Assembly (NCBI GenBank): GCA_015487335.1
Contig: WFPZ01000233.1
Span: 1 to 25,636, forward strand
DNA: 25,636 bases
Source of the DNA: Paracoccaceae bacterium
GTDB taxonomy: Bacteria > Pseudomonadota > Alphaproteobacteria > Rhodobacterales > Rhodobacteraceae
Reading direction: 5' to 3'
Positions 14,821 through 21,463 of the stretch are shown here, piece by piece (position 1 is the first letter of the stretch; every line of letters starts with the position of its first letter). The notes below the pieces were generated by a model. It was given only the letters and a program-made list of their open reading frames with translations. It did not search any database and was not told where the DNA came from. The translations under genes were made by a program, and so were the position numbers.

Positions 14821-14951
14821 ATCACTTGCCGACGGCCATGCGGGGCGCATGGGCGGGCCGGGCAGCCGGACCTGCACATCCTCCTCCGCCATGGTCAGAC
14901 ATCCATTGCCGCTGCACGGGGTGTATGCGGCGCAAGAAGAGGACAAGCACA

Positions 14952-15629
14952 ATGCATATCGAACCGGGCGTCGTCACGGGCGCCAAGATCGCGCTTTCCT
15001 ATGCAACTGCGGCCGGCGTGGCCGCCCATGGCCTGAGAGAGGCCCTGCGGGAGACAAGGCGGCGCGGGCTGCTTTCGGTGCTCGCTCGCAGCACGCTGGC
15101 CACGGGGATGGTCTTTTCGTCCTTCGAGATCCTGCCGCATTTTCCGGTTGGGGTCTCCGAAGTGCATTTCATCCTCGGGTCAACCCTGTTCCTGCTGCTC
15201 GGAGCGGCACCCGCGGCCATCGGCCTTGCGACGGGGCTGCTGATCCAGGGGCTGTTCTTCGCCCCCGGCGACCTGCCTCAATATGCAATGAACGTCACCA
15301 CGCTGCTGGTTCCGCTGTTCACCCTCTCGGCGCTGGCCCGAAGGATCATCGCGGACAACACCCCTTATGTCGATCTGAAATACCGCCAGGCCCTGGCGCT
15401 TTCGCTGGCCTTCCAGGGCGGGGTCGTGTCCTGGGTCGGGTTCTGGGCGATATACGGCCACGGGCTGCAGGCAGAGAACCTTGCCGGAATCGCCAGTTTC
15501 GCCGGGGCCTATGTGATCGTGCTGGCCGTCGAACCGCTGGCCGACCTGGCCGTTCTCGCCGCTGCCAAGAGCCTGCGGGGACTGAGAGGCAGCCTCTTGG
15601 TGACCGGGCGCCTCTTCAGGCCTGCCTGA
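14952..15629 (+). CDS. CbiM-family cobalt transport permease (ECF-type substrate-binding component)
   Basis: A 225-residue integral membrane protein of the CbiM/NikM family, the metal-binding component of ECF cobalt or nickel importers. The start is fixed by the N-terminal Met-His (MHIEPGVVTG), since in this family residues 1-2 and a later His help bind the metal. His72 in VGVSEVHFILGSTL is the likely partner. Hydrophobic spans lie near 8-26, 48-63, 72-106, 114-131, 148-170 and 181-205. GAGG sits about ten bases before the ATG. Downstream of a cobalamin riboswitch, cobalt is the probable substrate. No cbiN, cbiQ or cbiO partner lies beside it, so it must use distant partners or act alone. Divergent from acpP, convergent with fabG. 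Confidence 0.88.
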   Translation: MHIEPGVVTGAKIALSYATAAGVAAHGLREALRETRRRGLLSVLARSTLATGMVFSSFEILPHFPVGVSEVHFILGSTLFLLLGAAPAAIGLATGLLIQGLFFAPGDLPQYAMNVTTLLVPLFTLSALARRIIADNTPYVDLKYRQALALSLAFQGGVVSWVGFWAIYGHGLQAENLAGIASFAGAYVIVLAVEPLADLAVLAAAKSLRGLRGSLLVTGRLFRPA

Positions 15630-15637
15630 ACCCGGAA

Positions 15638-15678
15638 GCCGGCGCCCGGGCCATGCCCCCCGGGCGCCGGCCCTTCTT
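15638..15678 (+). terminator. Strong terminator hairpin between cbiM and fabG
   Basis: A perfect 13-bp stem, GCCGGCGCCCGGG (15638-15650) with CCCGGGCGCCGGC (15659-15671), is followed by CCTTCTT. It starts 8 bases after the cbiM stop and 16 bases before the end of convergent fabG, so it may serve both genes. Confidence 0.8.
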
Positions 15679-15686
15679 CCGAGACC

Positions 15687-16424
15687 TCAGATCATCGCCA
15701 TGCCGCCGTTCACGTGCAGCGTGGCGCCGGTGACATAGGCGGCCTCCTCGCTGGCCAGGTAAAGCACCGCCGCGGCGATCTCTTCGGGGGTGCCCATGCG
15801 GGCGGCGGGGATCTGGGCGTTGATCTTCGCCTTCTGGTCATCGCTCAGCTTGTCGGTCATCGCGGTGGCAATGAAACCGGGGGCCACCACGTTGGCGGTG
15901 ATCCCGCGCGAGGCCACCTCCTGGGCGATGGATTTGGTCATCCCCACCAGCCCCGCCTTGGAGGCGGCGTAATTGGCCTGGCCGGCATTGCCGGTGGCGC
16001 CCACCACCGAGCCGATGTTGACGATCCGCCCCCAGCGCGCCTTCATCATCGGCCGCATCACCGCGCGGCACAGGCGCATGGTGGAGGTCAGGTTGACCTC
16101 CAGCACGCTGTCCCATTCCTCGTCGGACATGCGCATGAAGAGATTGTCGCGGGTGATGCCGGCGTTGTTCACCAGGATGTCCACCGAGCCCATCGCCCCG
16201 GCCGCCTGCCCGGGCAGCGCCGCCACCGCCTCGCGGTCGGAAAGGTTGCAGGGCAGCACATGGGCGCGTTCGCCCAGCTCGCCGGCCAGGGCCTCCAGAG
16301 GCTCCAGCCGGGTACCCGAAAGCCCCACCGTGGCGCCAGCGGCGTGCAGCGCCCGCGCGATCGCCCCGCCGATGCCCCCCGAGGCGCCGGTGATCAAGGC
16401 GTTCCTGCCTGTCAGATCAAACAT
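15687..16424 (-). CDS. fabG: 3-oxoacyl-[ACP] reductase
   Basis: A 245-residue short-chain dehydrogenase that reduces 3-oxoacyl-ACP with NADPH in fatty-acid elongation. The Rossmann glycine motif is ITGASGGIGGAIA, NNAGITRDNLFMRM is typical of FabG, and the Ser139-Tyr152-Lys156 triad is in NIGSVVGATG and ANYAASKAGLVG. The C-terminal YVTGATLHVNGGMAMI is standard. The start at 16424 (MFDLTGRNAL) has AGGAAGAG about five bases upstream; an ATG at 16442 is rejected because it lacks such a site. It overlaps the fabD stop by eight bases, so fabD-fabG is one unit. Confidence 0.97.
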   Translation of the reverse strand: MFDLTGRNALITGASGGIGGAIARALHAAGATVGLSGTRLEPLEALAGELGERAHVLPCNLSDREAVAALPGQAAGAMGSVDILVNNAGITRDNLFMRMSDEEWDSVLEVNLTSTMRLCRAVMRPMMKARWGRIVNIGSVVGATGNAGQANYAASKAGLVGMTKSIAQEVASRGITANVVAPGFIATAMTDKLSDDQKAKINAQIPAARMGTPEEIAAAVLYLASEEAAYVTGATLHVNGGMAMI

Positions 16425-17373
16425 CTTTCTCTTCCTTTTCAATGGTTTGCGCGGCTGACTTCACCTCTTCGGGGGTGCCTGCCTGGCGCGTGGCCGCCCC
16501 CCGTACGATCCGCCGGATCATTCCCGAAAGCGCCTTGCCGGCGCCGATTTCCCAGAATTCGTCCACGCCCTCGCCGGCCATGAACGCCACCGATTCGCGC
16601 CAGCGCACCACGCCGGTGACCTGCTCGACCAGCAGCGAGCGGATGGTGGCCGGGTCGGTGACCGGCGCGGCACGCACGTTGGCCACCAGCGGCACCTTCG
16701 GCGGCTCGATCTCCACCCGGGAGAGCTCCTCGGCCATGACCTCGGCCGCCGGCTGCATCAGCGCGCAGTGAAACGGCGCCGAGACCGGCAGCAGCACCGC
16801 GCGGCGCGCGCCCATCTCCCTGGCGATCTCGATGGCCCGCTCCACCGCCTCGCGGTGGCCCGAGACCACCACCTGGCCCGGATCGTTGTCGTTGGCCGCC
16901 TGGCAGACCTGCCCCTGCGCGGCCTTCTCCGCCGCCTCGCGGGCCTGCTCGAAGTTCAGCCCCAGAAGGGCGGCCATGGCGCCCTCGCCCACCGCAACGG
17001 CCTCCTGCATGGCCTTGCCGCGGGCGCGCAGAAGCCGGGCCGCATCGGCCACGCTGAGCGCCCCGGCGGCGGCCAGCGCCGAGTATTCGCCCAGCGAATG
17101 GCCGGCCACGAAGGCCGCCGCCTCCACCGGAACCCCTTCCGCCCGCAGCGCCGCCATGGCCGCCAGCGAAGTGGCCATCAGCGCCGGCTGGGCGTTGCGG
17201 GTCAGCGTCAGCTCGTCCTGCTCGCCCTCCCAGATCAGCGCCGAGAGCTTCTCGCCCAGCGCCTCGTCGACCTCCTCGAACACCGCCCGTGCCTGCGGAT
17301 AGGCCTCGGCCAGGGCCTTGCCCATGCCGATCGCCTGTGCCCCCTGACCGGGAAATACGAATGCGCGGCTCAT
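16417..17373 (-). CDS. fabD: Malonyl-CoA:ACP acyltransferase
   Basis: A 318-residue malonyl-CoA:ACP transacylase that loads malonate onto AcpP. The nucleophile Ser93 is in AGHSLGEYSA, and His202 is in VSAPFHCALMQPAA. The opening AFVFPGQGAQAIGMGK and FWEIGAGKALSGMIRR near the end complete the family pattern. The ATG at 17373 is preceded by GGAGGAGG. An upstream in-frame ATG at 17436 would extend through the predicted promoter and into the neighbouring terminator and is rejected. It is first in the fabD-fabG unit. Confidence 0.97.
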   Translation of the reverse strand: MSRAFVFPGQGAQAIGMGKALAEAYPQARAVFEEVDEALGEKLSALIWEGEQDELTLTRNAQPALMATSLAAMAALRAEGVPVEAAAFVAGHSLGEYSALAAAGALSVADAARLLRARGKAMQEAVAVGEGAMAALLGLNFEQAREAAEKAAQGQVCQAANDNDPGQVVVSGHREAVERAIEIAREMGARRAVLLPVSAPFHCALMQPAAEVMAEELSRVEIEPPKVPLVANVRAAPVTDPATIRSLLVEQVTGVVRWRESVAFMAGEGVDEFWEIGAGKALSGMIRRIVRGAATRQAGTPEEVKSAAQTIEKEEKDV

Positions 17374-17403
17374 GCCTCCTCCAGCTTTGTCCCCTTTGCC
17401 CGG

Positions 17404-17432
17404 GGTGTAGCCTCTCGGCAGCCCCCGAACAA
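17404..17432 (-). promoter_or_regulatory. Predicted promoter of fabD-fabG
   Basis: On the minus strand TTGTTC (17432-17427), 17 bases, then TACACC (17409-17404). Transcription would start near 17398, about 25 bases before the fabD ATG. Hexamers are weak, but the placement between the upstream terminator and fabD is apt. Confidence 0.4.
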
Positions 17433-17434
17433 GC

Positions 17435-17460
17435 AAAGAGCCGCGCGAAGGCGGCTCTTT
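17435..17460 (-). terminator. Intrinsic terminator after the two-helix membrane protein gene
   Basis: A 10-bp perfect stem, AAAGAGCCGC (17435-17444) with GCGGCTCTTT (17451-17460), has a six-base loop and ends in a short T run on both strands. It lies 34 bases after the 17494 stop and insulates fabD from that gene. Confidence 0.8.
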
Positions 17461-17493
17461 CCGTCAGGCCGGAGGAGACCGGCGGTCGCGGGT

Positions 17494-18147
17494 TCAGCCC
17501 TGCCTTGCAGCAAAAACGTTGGGCCGGCTTCTGCCCGTGCTGCGATGGCGCCGCGGCGTGACCACGGGCACCTCCTTGGGCCGGCTCTCGCGCATCACCG
17601 AAATCATCCGCCGCAGCACCGGCTCGAGCTCGGACGCCGGCCCCGAGGCCACCAGGATCGGCAGCCGGCGAGAGGCCGGCTTCACCAGCAGCCGGTTCGG
17701 GACGAACGGTGATTTCGAACGGATCATGTAGACGCTGGAAATCTCCGCGAAGCCGAACTTTTCCATCAGCGAGGCCACGCCCTCGCGGTTGCGCCGCACG
17801 GTGCGCAGCTGACGGCGCTTGACATCCACATGCACCTCGCTGCTGAGCCCGCGGCGGGCAATGAGATAAAGCAGGCCCGAAAACATGAAGAAAACCGTCG
17901 TCGTCCCTATCTTCAGGGAAAGCGACGCCGCATTGCCGGCCAGGCCCGGCAGCAGCCACTGCCCGTAGGCCAGAAGCCCGAAGAAGGCACTGCCCGTGGT
18001 CGCCGCCACCTCGCCGATGGCGGCCCTGTCGCGGGCATTCTTGCCCTTGTGGATGATGTAGCCCCAGAAGGTTTCGCCGACGCCCACGGCATCCCCCTGC
18101 CGGGACCCCTTCACAATCAGACCCTTTTCATCGGTGATCGCGTTCAT
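17494..18147 (-). CDS. Two-helix membrane protein with a PH-like C-terminal domain, function unknown
   Basis: A 217-residue protein I do not recognise by name. Two membrane helices lie near residues 48-70 (ATTGSAFFGLLAYGQWLLPG) and 78-98 (LKIGTTTVFFMFSGLLYLIA). The next part (VHVDVKRRQLRTVRRN, then FAEISSVYMIRS and NRLLVKPASRRLPILVA) has the alternating strand pattern of bacterial PH-like domains that follow paired helices. The tail is basic (RRHRSTGRSRP). The start at 18147 (MNAITDEKGL) is chosen because GAGGTGG lies just upstream; a longer frame to 18318 would run through the rpsF promoter. It is divergent from rpsF and followed by its own terminator. Probably an inner-membrane protein with a cytosolic domain. 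Confidence 0.65.
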   Translation of the reverse strand: MNAITDEKGLIVKGSRQGDAVGVGETFWGYIIHKGKNARDRAAIGEVAATTGSAFFGLLAYGQWLLPGLAGNAASLSLKIGTTTVFFMFSGLLYLIARRGLSSEVHVDVKRRQLRTVRRNREGVASLMEKFGFAEISSVYMIRSKSPFVPNRLLVKPASRRLPILVASGPASELEPVLRRMISVMRESRPKEVPVVTPRRHRSTGRSRPNVFAARQG

Positions 18148-18226
18148 GTCCACCTCGTTGTGCCCTGCATCCTTGGCCCCACGAGACCGCATGATCGTGC
18201 CGAAACGTGACGAAAATTGGCCGCCC

Positions 18227-18254
18227 TTGCAACAATTCGGAGACAGTGTATAAG
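18227..18254 (+). promoter_or_regulatory. Promoter of rpsF-rpsR-rplI
   Basis: TTGCAA (18227-18232), a 16-base spacer and TATAAG (18249-18254) make a good sigma-70 promoter. Transcription would start near 18261, leaving a leader of about 96 bases in front of rpsF. Confidence 0.65.
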
Positions 18255-18261
18255 GCCGCAT

Positions 18262-18315
18262 CCTTCCGCATTTCACGACAACCGGCGCAGCCTCTCGTGG
18301 GCGGGACGCGGAAGG
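18262..18315 (+). promoter_or_regulatory. Structured rpsF leader, possible S6:S18 autoregulatory RNA
   Basis: CCTTCCGC (18262-18269) pairs with GCGGAAGG (18308-18315). Inside it CACGA (18274-18278) pairs with TCGTG (18295-18299), and the loop holds a CCG triplet at 18282-18284. A stem-loop with an exposed CCG in the rpsF leader is the outline of the S6:S18 feedback motif. The fit is by eye and only partial. Confidence 0.4.
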
Positions 18316-18356
18316 CATCGCCCGCCCGGTGAAGCGCGCCTGAAAATGGAGAGAAC

Positions 18357-18701
18357 ATGCCGCTGTACGAGCATGTATTCATCGCCCGTCAGGATCTGTC
18401 GGGCGCGCAGGCCGAGGGCCTCATCGAACATTTCGGCACCATCCTCGCGGACCACGGCGGCAAGGTCGTGGACAGCGAATACTGGGGCCTCAAGACGATG
18501 GCCTACAAGATCAACAAGAACCGCAAGGGGCATTACGCCTTCATGCGCACCGACGCGCCTGCGCCGGCGGTGCAGGAGATGGAGCGCCTGATGCGGCTGC
18601 ATGAAGACGTGATGCGCGTCCTCACCGTGAAGGTCGACAAGCATGACGAGGGCCCCTCGGTCCAGATGCAGAAACGCGACGATCGCGAACGCCGCCGCTG
18701 A
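18357..18701 (+). CDS. rpsF: 30S ribosomal protein S6
   Basis: A 114-residue S6, which binds S18 and the central domain of 16S rRNA. It begins MPLYEHVFIARQDLSGAQAE and contains the conserved YWGLKTMAYKINKNRKGHYA block; the basic C-terminal tail (QKRDDRERRR) is a common variable end. GGAGAG lies a few bases upstream of the ATG. First gene of the rpsF-rpsR-rplI operon, 23 bases before rpsR. Confidence 0.98.
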   Translation: MPLYEHVFIARQDLSGAQAEGLIEHFGTILADHGGKVVDSEYWGLKTMAYKINKNRKGHYAFMRTDAPAPAVQEMERLMRLHEDVMRVLTVKVDKHDEGPSVQMQKRDDRERRR

Positions 18702-18724
18702 GCCTCAGGAAAAGGATCTAGACA

Positions 18725-18952
18725 ATGGCAACCAAACCATTTTTCCGCCGTCGCAAGGTGTGCCCCTTCTCCGGCGACAACGCGCCGAAGATCGACTACA
18801 AGGATACCCGCCTGCTGCAGCGCTACATCTCGGAGCGCGGCAAGATCGTGCCGTCGCGGATCACCGCCGTGTCGGCCAAGAAGCAGCGTGAACTGGCCCG
18901 CGCCATCAAGCGCGCCCGCTTCCTCGCCCTGCTTCCCTATGTCGTGAAGTGA
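18725..18952 (+). CDS. rpsR: 30S ribosomal protein S18
   Basis: A 75-residue S18, partner of S6 on the small-subunit platform. The core motif IDYKDTRLLQRYISERGKI and the following PSRITAVSAKKQRELARAIK are unmistakable, and CPFSGDNAPK near the N-terminus is typical of alphaproteobacterial S18. AAGGA is about nine bases upstream of the start. Ten bases separate it from rplI. Confidence 0.98.
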   Translation: MATKPFFRRRKVCPFSGDNAPKIDYKDTRLLQRYISERGKIVPSRITAVSAKKQRELARAIKRARFLALLPYVVK

Positions 18953-18962
18953 GGAGAGAGCC

Positions 18963-19601
18963 ATGCAAGTCATTCTGCTGGAACGCGTGGCCAAGCTGGG
19001 CCAGATGGGCGACGTGGTCTCCGTCAAGGACGGCTACGCCCGCAACTACCTGCTGCCCCAGGGCAAGGCGCTGCGCGCCACCGAGGAAAACATCAAGGTC
19101 TTCGAGGAACAGAAGGCCCAGCTCGAGGCGCGCAACCTCGAGACCAGGAAGGAAGCCGAGGCCCTGGCCGAGAAGCTCGACGGCCAGCAGTTCGTGGTGA
19201 TTCGCTCTGCCTCCGATTCGGGGGCTCTCTACGGCTCGGTCACCACCCGTGACGCGGCCCAGGCCGCCACCGAGGCCGGGTTCAGCGTCGACCGCAAGCA
19301 GGTCGTGCTGATTCGCCCGATCAAGGAGCTCGGCCTGCACCAGGTCACGGTGCGCCTGCACCCCGAGGTCGAGGTGGAAATCACCCTCAACGTCGCCCGC
19401 TCCGAGGAAGAAGCCGAGCTGCAGGCCTCGGGCAAGTCGATCCAGGAACTGGCCGCCGAAGAGGAGGCCGCCGCCGAGTTCGAGATCGCCGAGCTGTTCG
19501 ACGACATCGGCGCCGCCCAGATCGAAGAGGGCGAGGACATCGAAGGGGGCGAAGCCGAAGCCCCGTCCGAAGAAGGCGAAGAGGGCCGCGAAGAGGCCTG
19601 A
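18963..19601 (+). CDS. rplI: 50S ribosomal protein L9 with long acidic C-terminal tail
   Basis: A 212-residue L9, which sits at the base of the L1 stalk. The N-terminal rRNA-binding domain is clear (MQVILLERVAKLGQMGDVVS, then DGYARNYLLPQGKALRAT). A linker helix (FEEQKAQLEARNLETRKEAE) and the C-terminal domain to about residue 148 follow. Residues about 150-212 form an extra tail dominated by Glu, Asp, Ala and Gly, ending EEGEEGREEA. Bacterial L9 is usually near 150 residues; longer tails are common in alphaproteobacteria. GAGGAGAG lies just before the ATG. A strong terminator follows. Confidence 0.97.
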   Translation: MQVILLERVAKLGQMGDVVSVKDGYARNYLLPQGKALRATEENIKVFEEQKAQLEARNLETRKEAEALAEKLDGQQFVVIRSASDSGALYGSVTTRDAAQAATEAGFSVDRKQVVLIRPIKELGLHQVTVRLHPEVEVEITLNVARSEEEAELQASGKSIQELAAEEEAAAEFEIAELFDDIGAAQIEEGEDIEGGEAEAPSEEGEEGREEA

Positions 19602-19619
19602 GCCCCAGCGCCCGGAAAC

Positions 19620-19651
19620 AAGAAAGCCGCGCAGGGATGCGCGGCTTTCTT
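19620..19651 (+). terminator. Terminator of the rpsF-rpsR-rplI operon
   Basis: A perfect 13-bp stem, AAGAAAGCCGCGC (19620-19632) with GCGCGGCTTTCTT (19639-19651), has a six-base loop and its own T-rich 3' arm. It lies 18 bases after the rplI stop. Confidence 0.92.
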
Positions 19652-19687
19652 CATGCCCGCAAGCCGCCCGGGCTGCCCCCCGCCCCC

Positions 19688-19735
19688 TTCAATGCCTCGA
19701 AAACATCCCGGGGGCCCGGGGGCAGCGCCCCCGGA
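19688..19735. repeat. Palindromic intergenic repeat, copy A (short)
   Basis: It starts TTCAATGCCTCGAAAACATC and continues into a GGGGCAGCGCCCCCGG block. The first 12 bases are identical to copy B at 23148, and the second block matches it with one change. It lacks copy B's long right arm, but its GC core can still fold. It sits between rplI and the convergent methyltransferase gene. Confidence 0.65.
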
Positions 19736-19761
19736 AGGCACCGCCGCCGGCGGGGCCGTGC

Positions 19762-21300
19762 CTACCCGAAGGCGTCGGGCATCTGCGCCTTGCGCCGGGC
19801 CACGTAATCCTCCAGCGCCTCGGCCAGGCCCGCATCGAGCGCCGGGGCCTGATAGTCGGCCAGCAGCTTCTTCACCCGTGCCCCGGCCAGCGCCTGGGCA
19901 TCGCGGGCGCCCTCCTCGTCCCAGGTCTCGAAGGGCTTGTAGTCCAGCACCTCCGAGCGCCAGAAGGCATCTCGGAAATTGGCCTGGGTATGGGCGCAGC
20001 CCAGGTAGTGGCCGCCCGGGCCGACCTCGCGGATGGCCTCCATTCCCTGTCCGTTCTCGCTGAGGTCCACGCCGCGGGCCAGCCGGTGCAGCACCCCCAG
20101 CTGGTCGGCATCGAGCACGAATTTCTCGAAGCTCGCCACCAGCCCCCCCTCCAGCCAGCCGGCCGCGTGCAGCATGAAGTTGACGCCCGCCATCAGCGCG
20201 ACGTTCAGCGAGTTGGCGCTTTCATACCCGGCCTGGGCGTCGGGCAGCTTGGCGCCGGTAAACGCCCCGCCCGAGCGGAACGGCAGCCCCAGCCGGCGGG
20301 CCAGCTGCCCGGCGCCGAGGGTGATCTGGGCGGCCTCGGGGGTGCCGAAGGTGGGCGCGCCCGAGTTCATGTCGATCGAGGTGACGAAGGCGCCGAAGAT
20401 CACCGGCGCGCCGGGGCGGATCAGCTGCGCATAGGCCACTCCGGCCATGACCTCGGCCAGCACCTGGGCTAGCGTTCCCGCCACCGAGACCGGCGCCATC
20501 GCGCCGCCCACGATGAAGGGCGAGACGATGCAGGCCTGACCGGCGCGCGCATAGACCTCGAGCGCCCCCATCATGGTGGCGTCAAAGGTGAGCGGCGAGT
20601 TGATGTTGACCAGCGACGTCATCACCACATGGCTCTCCACGAAGGCCTCGCCGAAGAGGATCTTCGCCATCTCGACAGAATCACGGGCGTTTTCCGGCGC
20701 CGTGACCGAGCCCATGAAGGGCTTGTCGGACAGCGTCATGTGCGCCAGCAGCATGTCGAGGTGGCGCTTGTTGACGGCCACGTCGGTGGGCTCGCACAGG
20801 GTGCCGCCGGAATGGTGCAGCCATTTCGACATGTAGCCCAGGCGCACGAAGTTGCGGAAATCCTCCATCGTGGCATAGCGCCGACCGCCCTCGAGGTCGC
20901 GCACGAAGGGCGGGCCGTAGACCGGGGCCAGCACCAGGTTCCGCCCGCCGATCTCGACGTTGCGCGCCGGATTGCGGGCATGCTGGATGAAGCGCGATGG
21001 GGCGCTGGCGCACAGCTTGCGGGCCAGCCCGCGCGGGATGCGCACCCGCTCGCCCTCCACCTCGGCGCCGGCCTCGCGCCACAGCGCCAGCGCGGCCGGG
21101 TTTTCAACGAAATTCACCCCGATCTCGGCCAGCACCGTCTCGGCATTGGCTTCGATGATCTCCAGCGCCTCCTCGGTGAGGATCTCGAAATCGGGGATGT
21201 TGCGCTCGATGAAGCGCGCCGCCTCCACCTGCAGCGTGCTGCGCTCGGCCCGCCGGGCCGCCCCGCCGCCGCCTCGCCTGCGCCTTGCACGTCCCGCCAT
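19762..21300 (-). CDS. MttB-family (trimethylamine methyltransferase-like) protein, non-pyrrolysine
   Basis: A 512-residue member of the MttB superfamily, whose TIM-barrel enzymes move a methyl group from a quaternary or tertiary amine to a corrinoid protein. Typical blocks are IPDFEILTEEALEIIEANAE, FQ-like RFIQHARNPARNVEIGGRN, then NINSPLTFDATMMGALEVYA, TLAQVLAEVMAGVAYAQLIR and VGPGGHYLGCAHTQANFRDA. No in-frame amber codon interrupts it, so it resembles the glycine-betaine-type MtgB branch rather than pyrrolysine MttB. The N-terminus is unusually Arg/Gly rich (MAGRARRRRGGGGAARRAER). GGGAGAG precedes the ATG. No corrinoid protein or activating enzyme gene is adjacent, so the substrate cannot be set from context. 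Confidence 0.88.
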   Translation of the reverse strand: MAGRARRRRGGGGAARRAERSTLQVEAARFIERNIPDFEILTEEALEIIEANAETVLAEIGVNFVENPAALALWREAGAEVEGERVRIPRGLARKLCASAPSRFIQHARNPARNVEIGGRNLVLAPVYGPPFVRDLEGGRRYATMEDFRNFVRLGYMSKWLHHSGGTLCEPTDVAVNKRHLDMLLAHMTLSDKPFMGSVTAPENARDSVEMAKILFGEAFVESHVVMTSLVNINSPLTFDATMMGALEVYARAGQACIVSPFIVGGAMAPVSVAGTLAQVLAEVMAGVAYAQLIRPGAPVIFGAFVTSIDMNSGAPTFGTPEAAQITLGAGQLARRLGLPFRSGGAFTGAKLPDAQAGYESANSLNVALMAGVNFMLHAAGWLEGGLVASFEKFVLDADQLGVLHRLARGVDLSENGQGMEAIREVGPGGHYLGCAHTQANFRDAFWRSEVLDYKPFETWDEEGARDAQALAGARVKKLLADYQAPALDAGLAEALEDYVARRKAQMPDAFG

Positions 21301-21427
21301 TCACGCTCTCCCGCGAATAGAATGTCCCTCACCGCCCGTGTAACCGCAAACGCGCCCGGAACATGCGCGGATTGCGCCTCCTCAGCCAGAAAAGCGACAT
21401 GGGCGCCCCGCTCCGCCGCCCTGCCCC

Positions 21428-21456
21428 TTGCGCCCCCGCGCCGGGGGCAATATTCC
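21428..21456 (+). promoter_or_regulatory. Possible guaA promoter giving a leaderless mRNA
   Basis: TTGCGC (21428-21433), a 17-base spacer and TATTCC (21451-21456) would start transcription at about 21463, next to the guaA ATG at 21464. Each hexamer matches consensus at only three positions. The absence of any Shine-Dalgarno before guaA supports the idea indirectly. Confidence 0.3.
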
Positions 21457-21463
21457 GCCTCCC

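Noticed and set aside
19762..19764. TAG stop of the MttB-family gene as a pyrrolysine codon
   Set aside because: The amber codon is at the natural C-terminus, far from the internal pyrrolysine site of true MttB, and read-through would enter the GC-rich repeat without family similarity.
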